Below are positions 8,195 to 17,324 of a DNA stretch of 64,000 nt, piece by piece (position 1 is the stretch's first letter; each line of letters starts with the position of its first letter). The stretch covers positions 79,379-143,378 of the forward strand of contig MNEL01000045.1 of the NCBI GenBank assembly GCA_001917665.1, given 5' to 3'. A program made the position numbers and the translations under genes. Origin of the DNA: Gemmatimonadetes bacterium 13_1_40CM_69_22. GTDB taxonomy: Bacteria > Gemmatimonadota > Gemmatimonadetes > Gemmatimonadales > GWC2-71-9. The notes under the pieces were generated by a model that saw only the letters and a list, made by a program, of their open reading frames with translations, was not told where the DNA came from and did no database searches.

Positions 8195-11100
8195 TGGTCC
8201 GCCGCTCGCTCGGAGTCGCGCTGTGGATGATCGTCGGGCTGCTCGCCTGCTTCCTCGGCGCGCTGTCGGCGCTCGTCGGCACGGGCGCCGGGCGGGGGCT
8301 GCTGGCGCGCGTGACCGAGAGCGCCTTGACGCACGTGTTCACGGGGTCGATCGAAGTGGGCGACGTGCGCGGGTCGCTCCTCACCGGCGTGACGCTCACC
8401 GGGGTCCGGTTGCTCGACGCCGACACGACGCTCGTCGCGTGGCTGCCGCGAGCCGACCTGACATACAACCCATTCGACTTCGCCGCCGGCCGCGTGGTGC
8501 TGTTCGAGTTCGCCCTGCGGCAGCCCGTGATCAACATCGTGCAGCACCGCAACGGGCGGCTCAACATCGAGGAGCTGCTCCGGCTGGGCGGCCCCGACAC
8601 CGGGTCGGGCCCCCACGGGCCTGCGACGCTGATCCTGTTCCGGAACGTGCGGATCGAGGACGGGACGGTGACGCTGCGGCTCCAGGCGGCCCGCACCGAG
8701 CCGGGCGATACGGCGCTGGAGATCCAGGGGGGCGGCCCGAACGGCCGGCAGCGGATCCGGCGCTTCCAGCACCTCGACGCCCGGCTGGCGGCGCTGCAGG
8801 TGTCGTCGCCCACGCAGCGGGGGATCGGAATCGACGTCACTCGGCTCGCGGTCGAGAGCAGCGATCCGGCGCTGCGGCTGGTGGACGTCGCCGGCCGGCT
8901 GCGGGTGATCGGGGACTCACTCGAGGTCGACCTGTCGCGGGTCCGCTTCCCCCGGTCTCAGCTGCGGACGGCGCGGGGCCGGGTCTCCTGGCCGCGCGAC
9001 ACGCTGTTGTTCGACCTCTCCCTGCGCGCCGACTCGGCGACGCTGAGCGACTTTCACTTCATCGACAAGCGGTTCGCGCCCGGCGCCGTGCTGGCGGGGG
9101 GGGTGCGACTCAGGTCGCACGGCGGGCGGGTGCTCGAGGTCGGGCTCAATCCCCTGCGGCTCAGCCAGGGCGGCGGCACGGTGACCGGCCACCTCACAGC
9201 GCTGTCCGCCGCCGACTCGGGGCTCGTGGCGCTGCGCGATGCCGAGCTGGACGCGCAGGACTTCGACCTCGAGTTCGCCCGACCCTTCCTTGATACGCTG
9301 CCGTTCGCGGGGTGGCTGACCGGCCACACGACCGCCACCGGCCCGGTCTCGGGCCTGACGCTCGACATCGACTGGACCTTCCGCGACTCGCTCGTGCCGG
9401 GCCGGCCCGAGACACGCATCCGTGGCCGGGGCGACGTAGCGCTGGGGGCAGGCGGCGGGGGGGGCCTCCGCTTCCAGCCGTTCACCGAGACAGCGGTGGT
9501 GGACCTGGGCACCGTGGAGCGGCTCGTCCCCGCCGTCGCCCTGCACGGCGTCCTGAACGTCGACGGGACACTCAACGGGCCGTTGCGCGACGTGCAGTTC
9601 ACCGGAACGCTGGAGCACCGCGACGGCGCGCGGCCGCCGACCAGGCTCACCGGGACGGTGCGGCTGGACGGCCGCAGCGACACGCTCGGGGTGTACGCGG
9701 ACCTGAAGGCCGACTCGCTGTCGTTCGACGGTCTCAAGGGCACCTTCCCCGCGCTGCCGCTGCGCGGCGCGGTCGCGGGAACGGTGAAGGTCGCTGGGCC
9801 GCTCGCCGCGCTCGAGACCCACGCGGAGCTGCATTCTGCGGGCGGCGCCGTGCAGGGCGACGGCGTCTTGTTGCTCGGACGGGAGGCATCGCGCACCGGC
9901 GCCCGCGACTTCGCGCTGCGCGCGCGCGACCTGGATCTGGCGCGCTGGCTCGACCGGGCACCCGCGTCGCTCCTCACGTTCACCGTGGCAGGCAGCGTGG
10001 CTGCGGAGGCGGCGGCGCCTCCCGAGGGCGCGCTTCGCGCCCGGGTCGCACCCTCGCTGTTCGCCGGTACCCCGCTCGACTCGGGGGTCGCGGCCGTCCG
10101 GTTCGCCGACCGCCACCTCTACGTCGATTCGCTGCGCCTCGTGCAGCCCGGCTTGATCACCACGGGCTCGGGCGCGCTGGGCTGGGCGCGCGGCGACCGC
10201 GGCACGCTGGCGCTCGACTTCAACGCCGACAGCCTGAACTCGCTCGACTCGCTGCTGAGCTGGGTTACCGGGGGAGGAAGCGACGGGCCCGCGGATGGCG
10301 ACCCTCGGGACCCCGGCGGCCGGCCCCTTACCGGCGCGGCGCGCCTGCTCGTGAGCCTCGAGGGCTCGCTCGACTCGCTCGGGCTCGAGGCCCGCGCCAG
10401 CGGCGAGCGGCTGCAGTGGCGCAGCTGGGCGGTGCCGCGGGGGCGCGTGCGGTTCGGCTATCGGCCCGGCCCGGTGCCGGTGTTCGAGCTCGAGGCGACG
10501 CTCGATTCCCTGGCGCACGGCGTCGTCGGTTTCGGCGCCGCCGCTGCGTCGGCGCGCGGCACGCGCGACTCGCTCACCTGGTTCGCGCGCTCCAGGGTCG
10601 GCGACGGCGCGGCCTTCCTCGCGGGCGGTCGGTTCGCGCAGCGCGGGGGGGGAGAGCGGTCGGGGGATGGGAGGGTCACGGCGGTGGGCATCGACTCTCT
10701 CGCGTTGCAGCTGCCGGGAGACGTGTGGGTGCTCGAGCGGCCGACCGAGCTCACCGTGACCGACTCGGCCGCTAGCGTGGGCGCCCTCGCGCTGCACAGC
10801 GTGTACGGCGCGGGGAAGCTCACGCTCGCGGGCGACCTGCCCACCCGCGGCCGCGCGGACGCTCATCTCCAGCTGGAGTCGTTCCCGCTCGCGGGCGTGT
10901 ACGCGCTGCTGGAGCGCGACACGGCGGGCGTGGGCGGCGCGATCACTGCCACGGCGGCTCTCTCCGGCACGCGCGTGGACCCCGTGTCCACCGGCACGTT
11001 CTCTCTCACCAATGGGTCGCTCGGGGAGTTCCGCGCGCCCTTCGTGGACGGCGCGTTCGAGTACCGGGCGCGCCGGCTCGACGCCGGGCTCAACCTCTGG

Positions 11101-12627
11101 CGCTCGGGACAGCAGATCCTGACCGTGCAGGCGCACCTGCCGCTGGACCTCTCGCTCGTCCCGGTGGAGCGCCGCCAGCTCCCCGACACGCTCTCGGTGC
11201 GGGCCACCGCCGACAGCGTGGATCTGTCCCTGCTCGAGGCGCTCACCCCCGCCCTGCGGCAGGTGGAGGGCGTGTTCTCGACCGACCTCGGCATCGCTGG
11301 GACGTGGGACACGCCGCGGCTGCGCGGGACGCTCGACATCGCGGGCGCCGCCACCATCCCTGCGTTGAACGTGCGCTACGAGGACGTGGACGGTCGCCTC
11401 GCGCTGTCGGGGGACTCGATTACGATCCAGACGCTGTCCGCCCGGAGCGACCGGGGGCACGCCGACGTGTCCGGCGCCGTGCGACTGGCGCAGCTCACGC
11501 ACCCGGTGCTCGACTTGCGGATCGTGGCCAACCAGTTCAAGGCACTCGACCTCAAGAACAACGTGACCATCACCCTGAGCGGCCAGCTGGCGCTCCGGGG
11601 GCCGGTCTTCGGGGCGTCGCTCACGGGGCGGGCCAACGTCACGTCGGGCGTGCTGTACTTCGCCGACCTGGTGCAGAAGCGCATCGTGAACCTGGACGAG
11701 CTGGCCGACACTTCGCTGGCGGCGATCATCCAGCGGCAGCGGCTGGGCCCTGAGTTTCAGAGCGTTTTCCTGGACAGCCTCCGCATCGACGATCTGGAGC
11801 TCGAGATGGGCAGCGACGTGTGGCTGCGCTCGAACGAGGCGAACATCCAGCTCACCGGGAGCGCGCACCTGACCAAGCAGCGCAATCTCTACCTGGTGAG
11901 CGGGACGCTGCAGGCGGCGCGCGGCACCTACCGGCTCAAGCTGGGCCCCGTCACACGGGAATTCGTGGTGACGCAGGGAACAGTGAGGTACTTCGGCACG
12001 CCGGACCAGGACGCCGCGCTCGACATCGAGGCGCGCCACGTCGTCCATCCCGTGCCCACGCCGGCTCAAAAGAACCCGGACGACATCACCGTAGTCGCGC
12101 ACATCACCGGGAGCCTGCTGGTGCCGCGCGTGACGCTCGAGGCCGAGAAGCGCGACCTCTCCCAGACCGAGATCATCTCCTACCTGCTGTTCGGGAAAAG
12201 CAGCCTCGACCTGGGCGGCGACCAGGGCGGTATCGCCAACCAGCGGGCTCTGCTGCAGAGCGCGCTCTCGGTGCTCTCGGGCGAGATCGAGCAGACGATC
12301 GTATCGGGCGGCGTGCCGGTCGATTACGTCGAGATCCGTCCGGGCGGCGGCGGTCAGGGGGACCCGCTGTTGGGCTGGCAGTTCGCCGTGGGACGCCAGC
12401 TCGGGCCCAAGACGTTCCTGGTGCTGAACGCCGGGTTCTGCGAGGGACGGCAGGTAGGGGTACGCAACACGCTGGGCCTGTCCATGCAGTTCCGGTTCAG
12501 CCCCGAGTGGCGCACCGAGGCCAGCTTCGAGCCGGTGCAGACGTGCGCCGACCCGGGCACCGAGTCGCAAGGGGGCACAGTCCCGCGCCAGGTCGGTCTG
12601 GACCTGTTTTGGGAGAAGCGGTACTAG
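8194..12627 (+). CDS. tamB: TamB-like translocation/lipid-transport protein (AsmA-like, DUF490 C-terminus)
   Basis: A 1477-residue periplasm-spanning protein anchored by an N-terminal membrane helix (LGVALWMIVGLLACFLGALSA lies in residues 6-26). The body is long, repetitive and beta-rich with few Cys, as in AsmA-like bridge proteins, and the C-terminal 300 residues form the conserved TamB domain (ARGTYRLKLGPVTREFVVTQ, PDQDAALDIEARHVVHPV, TEIISYLLFGKSS) ending in an aromatic Tyr. TamB proteins move phospholipid or assemble outer-membrane proteins together with TamA-type barrels; the barrel gene overlaps its start here. Length is in the usual 1200-1600 range. A lipid-kinase-like gene follows after 2 bases. 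Confidence 0.93.
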   Translation: MVRRSLGVALWMIVGLLACFLGALSALVGTGAGRGLLARVTESALTHVFTGSIEVGDVRGSLLTGVTLTGVRLLDADTTLVAWLPRADLTYNPFDFAAGRVVLFEFALRQPVINIVQHRNGRLNIEELLRLGGPDTGSGPHGPATLILFRNVRIEDGTVTLRLQAARTEPGDTALEIQGGGPNGRQRIRRFQHLDARLAALQVSSPTQRGIGIDVTRLAVESSDPALRLVDVAGRLRVIGDSLEVDLSRVRFPRSQLRTARGRVSWPRDTLLFDLSLRADSATLSDFHFIDKRFAPGAVLAGGVRLRSHGGRVLEVGLNPLRLSQGGGTVTGHLTALSAADSGLVALRDAELDAQDFDLEFARPFLDTLPFAGWLTGHTTATGPVSGLTLDIDWTFRDSLVPGRPETRIRGRGDVALGAGGGGGLRFQPFTETAVVDLGTVERLVPAVALHGVLNVDGTLNGPLRDVQFTGTLEHRDGARPPTRLTGTVRLDGRSDTLGVYADLKADSLSFDGLKGTFPALPLRGAVAGTVKVAGPLAALETHAELHSAGGAVQGDGVLLLGREASRTGARDFALRARDLDLARWLDRAPASLLTFTVAGSVAAEAAAPPEGALRARVAPSLFAGTPLDSGVAAVRFADRHLYVDSLRLVQPGLITTGSGALGWARGDRGTLALDFNADSLNSLDSLLSWVTGGGSDGPADGDPRDPGGRPLTGAARLLVSLEGSLDSLGLEARASGERLQWRSWAVPRGRVRFGYRPGPVPVFELEATLDSLAHGVVGFGAAAASARGTRDSLTWFARSRVGDGAAFLAGGRFAQRGGGERSGDGRVTAVGIDSLALQLPGDVWVLERPTELTVTDSAASVGALALHSVYGAGKLTLAGDLPTRGRADAHLQLESFPLAGVYALLERDTAGVGGAITATAALSGTRVDPVSTGTFSLTNGSLGEFRAPFVDGAFEYRARRLDAGLNLWRSGQQILTVQAHLPLDLSLVPVERRQLPDTLSVRATADSVDLSLLEALTPALRQVEGVFSTDLGIAGTWDTPRLRGTLDIAGAATIPALNVRYEDVDGRLALSGDSITIQTLSARSDRGHADVSGAVRLAQLTHPVLDLRIVANQFKALDLKNNVTITLSGQLALRGPVFGASLTGRANVTSGVLYFADLVQKRIVNLDELADTSLAAIIQRQRLGPEFQSVFLDSLRIDDLELEMGSDVWLRSNEANIQLTGSAHLTKQRNLYLVSGTLQAARGTYRLKLGPVTREFVVTQGTVRYFGTPDQDAALDIEARHVVHPVPTPAQKNPDDITVVAHITGSLLVPRVTLEAEKRDLSQTEIISYLLFGKSSLDLGGDQGGIANQRALLQSALSVLSGEIEQTIVSGGVPVDYVEIRPGGGGQGDPLLGWQFAVGRQLGPKTFLVLNAGFCEGRQVGVRNTLGLSMQFRFSPEWRTEASFEPVQTCADPGTESQGGTVPRQVGLDLFWEKRY

Positions 12628-12629
12628 AC

Positions 12630-13532
12630 ATGACGCGCGCCCTCCTCATCACCAACCCCGCCGCGGCGCGCACCGACGCGCGCGCGGTCACGGCGATCCG
12701 CGACACCTTGCGGCGCGGCGGCTGGTCGGTGGATGTGCTCGCCACGGCCCAAGCGGGCGATGCCCGCCGCTTCGCGCAAGAGGGGCGGACCCAGGGGTTC
12801 GACGTGCTCGTCTGCTACGGTGGCGACGGCACCGCGATGCAGATCGCGGCGGGCGCGGTCGGGAGCGGTATTCCGCTCGGGCTCGTGCCGGGAGGGACAG
12901 GGAACCTGCTCGCCGGCAACCTGCGGCTGCCACGGAGTCCGGCGGCCGCGGCGCGGGCGATTCTCAAGGGCAAGCCGCTGCCGATCGACCTGGGCACTGT
13001 CGACCGCGCGGATGGGACCCACTACTTCGCGGTGTGCTGCGGTACCGGCTTCGACGCCGCGCTGATGGCCGCGACGGGCTCGGATGAGAAGCGACGCTGG
13101 AAGATGGCGGCCTACATCGGGCGCGCGTTCGCCGCGTTGCCGCGCGTGACCAGCCCGCTGCACCGGGTGACCGTGGACGGCGCGGCCCGCGAGCTCCCAG
13201 CCGCCATGGTGCTGGTCGCGAACTGCGGCGAGCTGGTCCCGCCGTTTCTGCGGCTGCGCGACGAGGTCGCACCGGACGACGGGTGGCTGGACGTGCTGGC
13301 GCTCCGGGCGGAGGGGACGATCGAGAGCCTTGCGGCGTTCTTCGAGCTGGTGCGCCGGCCGCGCAACGGGATGCGGCGGCTGTGGTTCGGCCGCGGCCGA
13401 GTGGTGCGGGTCGAGGTGCTCGACGGCCCGGCGCGGCCGATGCAGCTCGACGGCGAGCCCTGGGGCGACACGCCGTTCGAGGCGCGCGTCCTGCCGGGCG
13501 CCCTCTCGGTGATCGTGGACCGCCGTGGCTGA
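12630..13532 (+). CDS. Diacylglycerol/sphingosine kinase-like lipid kinase (DagK catalytic domain)
   Basis: A 300-residue member of the DgkB/YegS/LCB5 family. It shows the nucleotide-binding motif CYGGDGTAMQIA near residue 70, GLVPGGTGNLLA soon after, and the two-domain fold with the C-terminal PDDGWLDVLAL segment common to the family. Such kinases phosphorylate diacylglycerol or other lipids at the inner membrane; which one cannot be read from sequence. ATG at 12630 lies 2 bases after tamB stops, and the next gene starts within its last codons, so it is part of one operon with the tamA/tamB pair. Its placement suggests a role in envelope lipid balance (inference). Confidence 0.88.
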   Translation: MTRALLITNPAAARTDARAVTAIRDTLRRGGWSVDVLATAQAGDARRFAQEGRTQGFDVLVCYGGDGTAMQIAAGAVGSGIPLGLVPGGTGNLLAGNLRLPRSPAAAARAILKGKPLPIDLGTVDRADGTHYFAVCCGTGFDAALMAATGSDEKRRWKMAAYIGRAFAALPRVTSPLHRVTVDGAARELPAAMVLVANCGELVPPFLRLRDEVAPDDGWLDVLALRAEGTIESLAAFFELVRRPRNGMRRLWFGRGRVVRVEVLDGPARPMQLDGEPWGDTPFEARVLPGALSVIVDRRG

Positions 13533-14871
13533 GACCCTGCTGCTGGTCGATGACGACGCCGACGTGGTGCGCGCCGTGGGCGACTACTTCGAGCGCCTGG
13601 GCTACGAGGTGGCGCGCGAGGACACCGGGGAAGGCGGCGTAGCGACGTTCCAGCGGCTGCGGCCCGACGTTGTGATCCTCGATCTGCACCTCCCCGACGT
13701 CGGCGGCCTCGAGGTGCTCGAGCGGCTGCGCCCGCAGGGGGCGGCGGTCATTCTCCTCACGGGCCAGGGCGATATCGAGACCGCGGTACGCGCCATGCAG
13801 CTCGGCGCCGAGCACTTCCTCACGAAGCCGGTGGACATGACTCATCTGGCCGCGGCCACGGCCCGGGTGGCGGAGAAGGTGCGCCTGGGGCGCCAGAATG
13901 CCCTGCTGCGCGCGCGCGATCACGAGGGCGAAGGGCTCGACTCCTTGGGCGTCTCGCCGGTGATGCGCGAGCTGGCGCGCCAGATCGAGTTGCTCGCGGC
14001 GAGTGATCGCTCGACCGTACTGCTCGCCGGGGAGAGCGGCACGGGGAAGGGATGGGCGGCGCGGGTGGTGCACCACCTGAGCCCGCGGGCGAGCGGCCCG
14101 TTCGTCGAGGTGAACTGCGGTGGGCTGTCTGCCACGTTCCTCGATTCCGAGCTGTTCGGACACGAGAAGGGCGCCTATACCGACGCGAAGGAGCGCAAGC
14201 AGGGGCTGTTCGAGCTGGCCGACGGCGGCACCATCTTTCTCGACGAGATCGGCGAGCTGGCGCCCGAACTGCAGCCCAAGCTGCTCAAGGTGCTCGACTC
14301 GAAGACGTTCCGGCGGTTGGGGGGGACGCGCGAGATGACGGTGAACGTGCGGCTCATCGCGGCGACCAACCGCGACCTGGTGGGCGACGTGCAAGCGGGA
14401 CGGTTTCGCGAGGACCTGTACTACCGTCTGAGCGTGATGCCGTTGCGCCTCCTGCCGGTGCGCGAGCGCTCGCGCGAGGATCGGCTCGCCCTGCTCACCC
14501 GGATCTTGCAGGACCTCGGGCCGCAGATGCCCGGGTGTCCGAGTGCCTGCAGCGCGGAGGCGCTCGATCGCCTGCTGTCGGCGCCGTGGCCGGGCAACGT
14601 GCGCGAGATGCGGAACGTGCTCGAGCGCGGCATGATCCTGGCGCGCGGGGCGCCGCACATCGGGGTCGAGCACCTGCCGGCGGACCTGCGCAAGGGCGGG
14701 GGCGGGGGCGACCGACGTCACACCGCGCTGACGCTTGCCGACGTGGAGCGCCAGCAAATCGAGCGCGCCCTAAAGTTTCACGGTGGCAACCGCACTCGTG
14801 CGGCGCAGGAGCTCGGCATTTCGCGGGCGACACTGATCAATAAGATTAAGGCGTACGCACTCGACCTCTGA
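13525..14871 (+). CDS. NtrC-family response regulator (receiver, AAA+ sigma-54 activator, Fis helix-turn-helix)
   Basis: Three domains in 448 residues. The receiver has the acidic pair at D9/D10, phospho-acceptor D53 (ILDLHLPD) and the TKP lysine. The AAA+ domain has Walker [16 protein letters not shown], Walker [12 protein letters not shown] and the arginine-finger region [23 protein letters not shown] Fis-type DNA-binding helix pair lies at the C-terminus ([20 protein letters not shown]). The sigma-54 contact loop reads GAYTDA rather than the canonical GAFTGA. The GTG start at 13525 lies inside the end of the lipid kinase gene, and no histidine kinase is adjacent. Expected to be a phosphorylation-controlled transcription activator. 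Confidence 0.93.
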   Translation: MAETLLLVDDDADVVRAVGDYFERLGYEVAREDTGEGGVATFQRLRPDVVILDLHLPDVGGLEVLERLRPQGAAVILLTGQGDIETAVRAMQLGAEHFLTKPVDMTHLAAATARVAEKVRLGRQNALLRARDHEGEGLDSLGVSPVMRELARQIELLAASDRSTVLLAGESGTGKGWAARVVHHLSPRASGPFVEVNCGGLSATFLDSELFGHEKGAYTDAKERKQGLFELADGGTIFLDEIGELAPELQPKLLKVLDSKTFRRLGGTREMTVNVRLIAATNRDLVGDVQAGRFREDLYYRLSVMPLRLLPVRERSREDRLALLTRILQDLGPQMPGCPSACSAEALDRLLSAPWPGNVREMRNVLERGMILARGAPHIGVEHLPADLRKGGGGGDRRHTALTLADVERQQIERALKFHGGNRTRAAQELGISRATLINKIKAYALDL

Positions 14872-14878
14872 GGCGCCT

Positions 14879-15067
14879 ATGGTAGACAAGCCGAAGCTGA
14901 AGGAGCACGATGCGATGGTGTGCCGCTACTGCGGCAACGAAGAGCGCGCCTCGGAGGGCTACCCCTGCGCGGACTGCGGGACGTTCATCTGCCTGATTTG
15001 CTCATTCCGCGGGGTCACGCGCTGCAAGGTGTGTGAGGAGAAGGCGAAGGCAGCGAAACAGGCCTAA
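14879..15067 (+). CDS. Small zinc-ribbon protein with four CxxC pairs
   Basis: A 62-residue cytoplasmic protein not assigned to a named family. It has four CxxC pairs at C15/C18, C30/C33, C38/C41 and C49/C52, enough for two zinc sites, then a lysine-rich tail (EEKAKAAKQA). It starts 7 bases after the NtrC-type regulator stops and is probably co-transcribed with it. A role in binding nucleic acid or protein is possible but not shown. Its TAA stop is interlocked with the stop of the converging methyltransferase remnant in the four bases CTAA. Confidence 0.7.
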   Translation: MVDKPKLKEHDAMVCRYCGNEERASEGYPCADCGTFICLICSFRGVTRCKVCEEKAKAAKQA

Positions 15068-15500
15068 GCCCGTGCCCGTTCTGCGAGGAACGTTCCCCAC
15101 CAGCGCGTTGGTCGGGAGCCCGCTTGGGCCAGTCGACGTCGGAGCGAGCCGGGCCGGTAGAACCGCACGTGAGTGGGATCCCAACCGCACCACGTTTCCT
15201 CGCGCAGCCACTTCCTGTGATAGGTGCCCTCCAGCAAATAGTTGAGCGACAGGCTGTTCTGAGTACTGATGAACAGTCGGTCGCCGGGATCCTGACAGCG
15301 AGCAACTGCTTGGAGCACAGCGCCGTCGTCTGGCAGGTGTTCGATCACGTCCATCAAGATCACGAGATCGTACCGACGCCCGGCAACGCTGGGCGTCAAG
15401 GACTCGGCACGGACGGTCTCCAGACGTTCGGAGACGCCACGCCGCCGTGCCAGCAGGCGCGCGATCCCGAGCGGAAGCTGCGCTACGGATGTCGCTGTCC
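15064..15500 (-). pseudogene. 5'-truncated SAM-dependent methyltransferase remnant
   Basis: The frame encodes the C-terminal part of a class I methyltransferase: RRYDLVILMDVIEHLPDD is the classic strand-4 motif, followed by PGDRLFISTQNSLSLNYLLEG and WDPTHVRFYRPGSLRRRLAQAG. The SAM-binding glycine-rich motif I that must precede it is missing. Upstream the frame continues only through about 34 further residues and then into a heptamer repeat array, with no ATG or GTG start; the first usable codon is a TTG at 15399. I read this as a broken gene, possibly cut when the array formed. A short expressed fragment cannot be excluded. Confidence 0.65.
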
Positions 15501-15524
15501 TGCCACAGCTGATCTTTCGCTGAT

Positions 15525-15573
15525 CCCGAACCCCGAACCCCGAACCCCTAGCCCCTAACCCCTAACCTCTAAC
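15525..15573. repeat. Heptamer array (CCCGAAC then CCCTAAC)
   Basis: Seven 7-base units in tandem: CCCGAAC three times, CCCTAGC, CCCTAAC twice, CTCTAAC. The last unit contains the stop codon of the response regulator gene (15569-15571 on the minus strand), and the left end abuts the methyltransferase remnant. Confidence 0.9.
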
Positions 15574-16183
15574 CCCGCCGCTTCTCGACCTCCCGCGCCA
15601 CATCCTCGGGCGAGGTGCCCAGCTCCTGCGCGAGCTTCTGGATCGCGTCGCTCGCTCCCGCCCACCCCTGCGCTGCCGCCAGGGCGCTGAGCGCGACCTC
15701 TTCGGCGACCGTGGTGCGTTCCTCGAGGTCGCGCGTGCGCACGGCGACCTCGCGCGCCAGCCACTGCTCGAGCTCACGGCGGTCGATCTCGAGCTGCCGC
15801 AGCCGCAGGGCGCCTTGCAGCGACATCTCGAGCTCGTCCAAATCGACTGGCTTGATGAGGTAATCGTAGGCACCGAGCTTCATGCACTCGATCGCCGTGC
15901 GGGGCTCGTCGATCGCGGTGAGCATGATGATCGCGAGATCGGAGTCCTGGGCGAGCGCCTTGGGGACGAGCTCCACGCCCGTCATGTTCGGCATCCGGAT
16001 GTCCGACAGCATCACCTCCGGCTGCTCCTTGGCCTGGCGATCGAGCGCCTCGACTCCGCTCGCGGCCTGCAGCACGCGGTAGCCCAGGCGCGTCAGGAAC
16101 CGGTCCAGCGCCTGGCGGATCCCGTCCTCGTCGTCCACCACCAGGACGGTGGTCGGAGCGGCCTGCGCGTCGGTCTTGGTCAT
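15569..16183 (-). CDS. Response regulator with receiver domain and helical C-terminus
   Basis: A 204-residue protein with a CheY-like receiver (residues about 12-125): acidic pair in VLVVDDEDG, phospho-acceptor D61 (MLSDIRMPN), and the conserved Lys in YLIKPVD. The rest is a charged helical segment likely to form a coiled coil (RRELEQWLAREVAVRTRDLEE lies in this part) and a short C-terminal helical region. There is no recognisable DNA-binding or enzymatic output domain, so it may act through protein contacts or as a phosphorelay partner. It is divergent from the P1 peptidase; its stop codon lies inside the heptamer array. Confidence 0.87.
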   Translation of the reverse strand: MTKTDAQAAPTTVLVVDDEDGIRQALDRFLTRLGYRVLQAASGVEALDRQAKEQPEVMLSDIRMPNMTGVELVPKALAQDSDLAIIMLTAIDEPRTAIECMKLGAYDYLIKPVDLDELEMSLQGALRLRQLEIDRRELEQWLAREVAVRTRDLEERTTVAEEVALSALAAAQGWAGASDAIQKLAQELGTSPEDVAREVEKRRG

Positions 16184-16189
16184 GGCGCT

Positions 16190-16195
16190 AACGTA
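16190..16195 (-). promoter_or_regulatory. TANNNT box (TACGTT), predicted leaderless start
   Basis: On the minus strand TACGTT lies 6 bases before the ATG at 16183 of the response regulator. Confidence 0.45.
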
Positions 16196-16225
16196 TGTGC
16201 CCTCCACAACCCGAGCAAGCCAAGC

Positions 16226-16231
16226 TATCTT
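16226..16231 (+). promoter_or_regulatory. TANNNT box (TATCTT), predicted leaderless start
   Basis: TATCTT lies 9 bases before the ATG at 16241 of the P1 peptidase gene; it is divergent from the box at 16190-16195. Confidence 0.45.
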
Positions 16232-16240
16232 CGCGCTCCG

Positions 16241-17248
16241 ATGAGCGAAGCCGTCCCGTCGAATCTCGCCGCCGTGCCGGGCATCACCGTCGGGCACTGG
16301 ACCGACCTCCGGACCGCGACCGGGTGCACCGTGGTGCTCGCGCCAGCGGGCGGAATGCGCGCCGCCTGCGCCGTGCGCGGTCGCGCCACCGGCACGCGCG
16401 AGATCGACGCCCTCGACCCCCGCCACCTCGTGGGACACATCGATGCCGTGCTGCTCACCGGCGGCTCGGCATACGGCCTGGGCGCCGCGGACGGGGTGAT
16501 GCGCTGGCTGAAGGAGCGCGGCCGCGGGTTCCCCGTCGGGCCGGCGGGCGTGGTGCCGATCGTCCCGACGGCGGTCATCTTCGACTTCGACTTGGCGCCG
16601 GGATCGAAGGCGGACCGCTGGCCGACCGCCGAGGACGCTTACCGCGCCTGCAGCACGGCCTCGACCGAGATCCCGGCAGGGTCGGTGGGCGCCGGCACCG
16701 GCGCCACGGTTGGCAAGGCGCTGGGCCCCGGCGGCGCGATGAAGGGCGGCGTCGGGACGTGGGCGACGCGCGCCGGCGACGTGGTGGTGGGCGCGCTGGT
16801 CGTGGTGAATGCCGTGGGGAACGTGCTGGACGGGAGCGGGCGGATCCTCGCCGGCGCCCGCGGGGCGGACGGCAAGCTCGTGGACGCCCTCGGCTACCTG
16901 GCCCAGGGCGGGGCGCCGTTCGGAGCCCTGAGCCGGTCCACCGGAGGGGCGGCAGCCGGCCGCAACACGACGCTGGCGGTGGTGGCGACTAATGCGCAGC
17001 TCGACCGGGTCGCGCTGCAGAGCCTGGCGCATGCCGCGGGCGACGCGCTCGCCCGCCGCATCGTGCCCTACGGCACACCGTTCGACGGTGACGTCGTTTT
17101 CGCGGTGAGCACGGCCGCGGTGGCAGCCGCGACACCGCTGCAGGTGGAAGCGCTGGCAGCGCTCGCAGTACCGGAGGCCGTGGAGCGGGCGGTGCGCCTT
17201 GCGCGCGGGATGCGCGACATCCCGGGACTCGCGGATGTGAGCGCGTGA
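16241..17248 (+). CDS. P1 family peptidase (DmpA/S58-type aminopeptidase)
   Basis: A 335-residue self-processing aminopeptidase of the DmpA (L-aminopeptidase/D-esterase) family. Typical segments are ITVGHWTDLRTATGCTVVL at the start, the glycine-rich LLTGGSAYGLGAADGVMRWL, and GRNTTLAVVATNA, where Asn242-Thr243 is the expected self-cleavage site and Thr243 the new N-terminal nucleophile of the small chain. The family usually has Ser or Thr there, so the site is intact. No signal peptide, so cytoplasmic. Natural substrate unknown; family members release N-terminal residues or act on amides and esters. Single-gene unit with a TATCTT box just upstream. Confidence 0.9.
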   Translation: MSEAVPSNLAAVPGITVGHWTDLRTATGCTVVLAPAGGMRAACAVRGRATGTREIDALDPRHLVGHIDAVLLTGGSAYGLGAADGVMRWLKERGRGFPVGPAGVVPIVPTAVIFDFDLAPGSKADRWPTAEDAYRACSTASTEIPAGSVGAGTGATVGKALGPGGAMKGGVGTWATRAGDVVVGALVVVNAVGNVLDGSGRILAGARGADGKLVDALGYLAQGGAPFGALSRSTGGAAAGRNTTLAVVATNAQLDRVALQSLAHAAGDALARRIVPYGTPFDGDVVFAVSTAAVAAATPLQVEALAALAVPEAVERAVRLARGMRDIPGLADVSA

Positions 17249-17313
17249 AGCACACCGCGCTTCAGCGTTGCGCCTCGCGGAGCCCACGCTGCAGCGCGGG
17301 AATACTCGACGCG

Positions 17314-17319
17314 TACATT
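17314..17319 (+). promoter_or_regulatory. TANNNT box (TACATT), predicted leaderless start
   Basis: TACATT lies 5 bases before the ATG at 17325. This supports 17325 rather than the later ATG at 17337 as the start of the NlpC/P60 gene. Confidence 0.4.
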
Positions 17320-17324
17320 GCGGT

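Noticed and set aside
8917..12570. A very long open frame on the minus strand inside tamB
   Set aside because: It exactly mirrors the GC-rich codons of tamB, has Arg/Glu/His-rich composition without any domain, and tamB itself is clearly coding. Similar antisense frames over most genes here have the same cause.
15525..15573. CCCTAAC repeats as a chromosome end (telomere)
   Set aside because: Seven units lie between ordinary genes that continue on both sides, and the same kind of array occurs at many internal places with other units.
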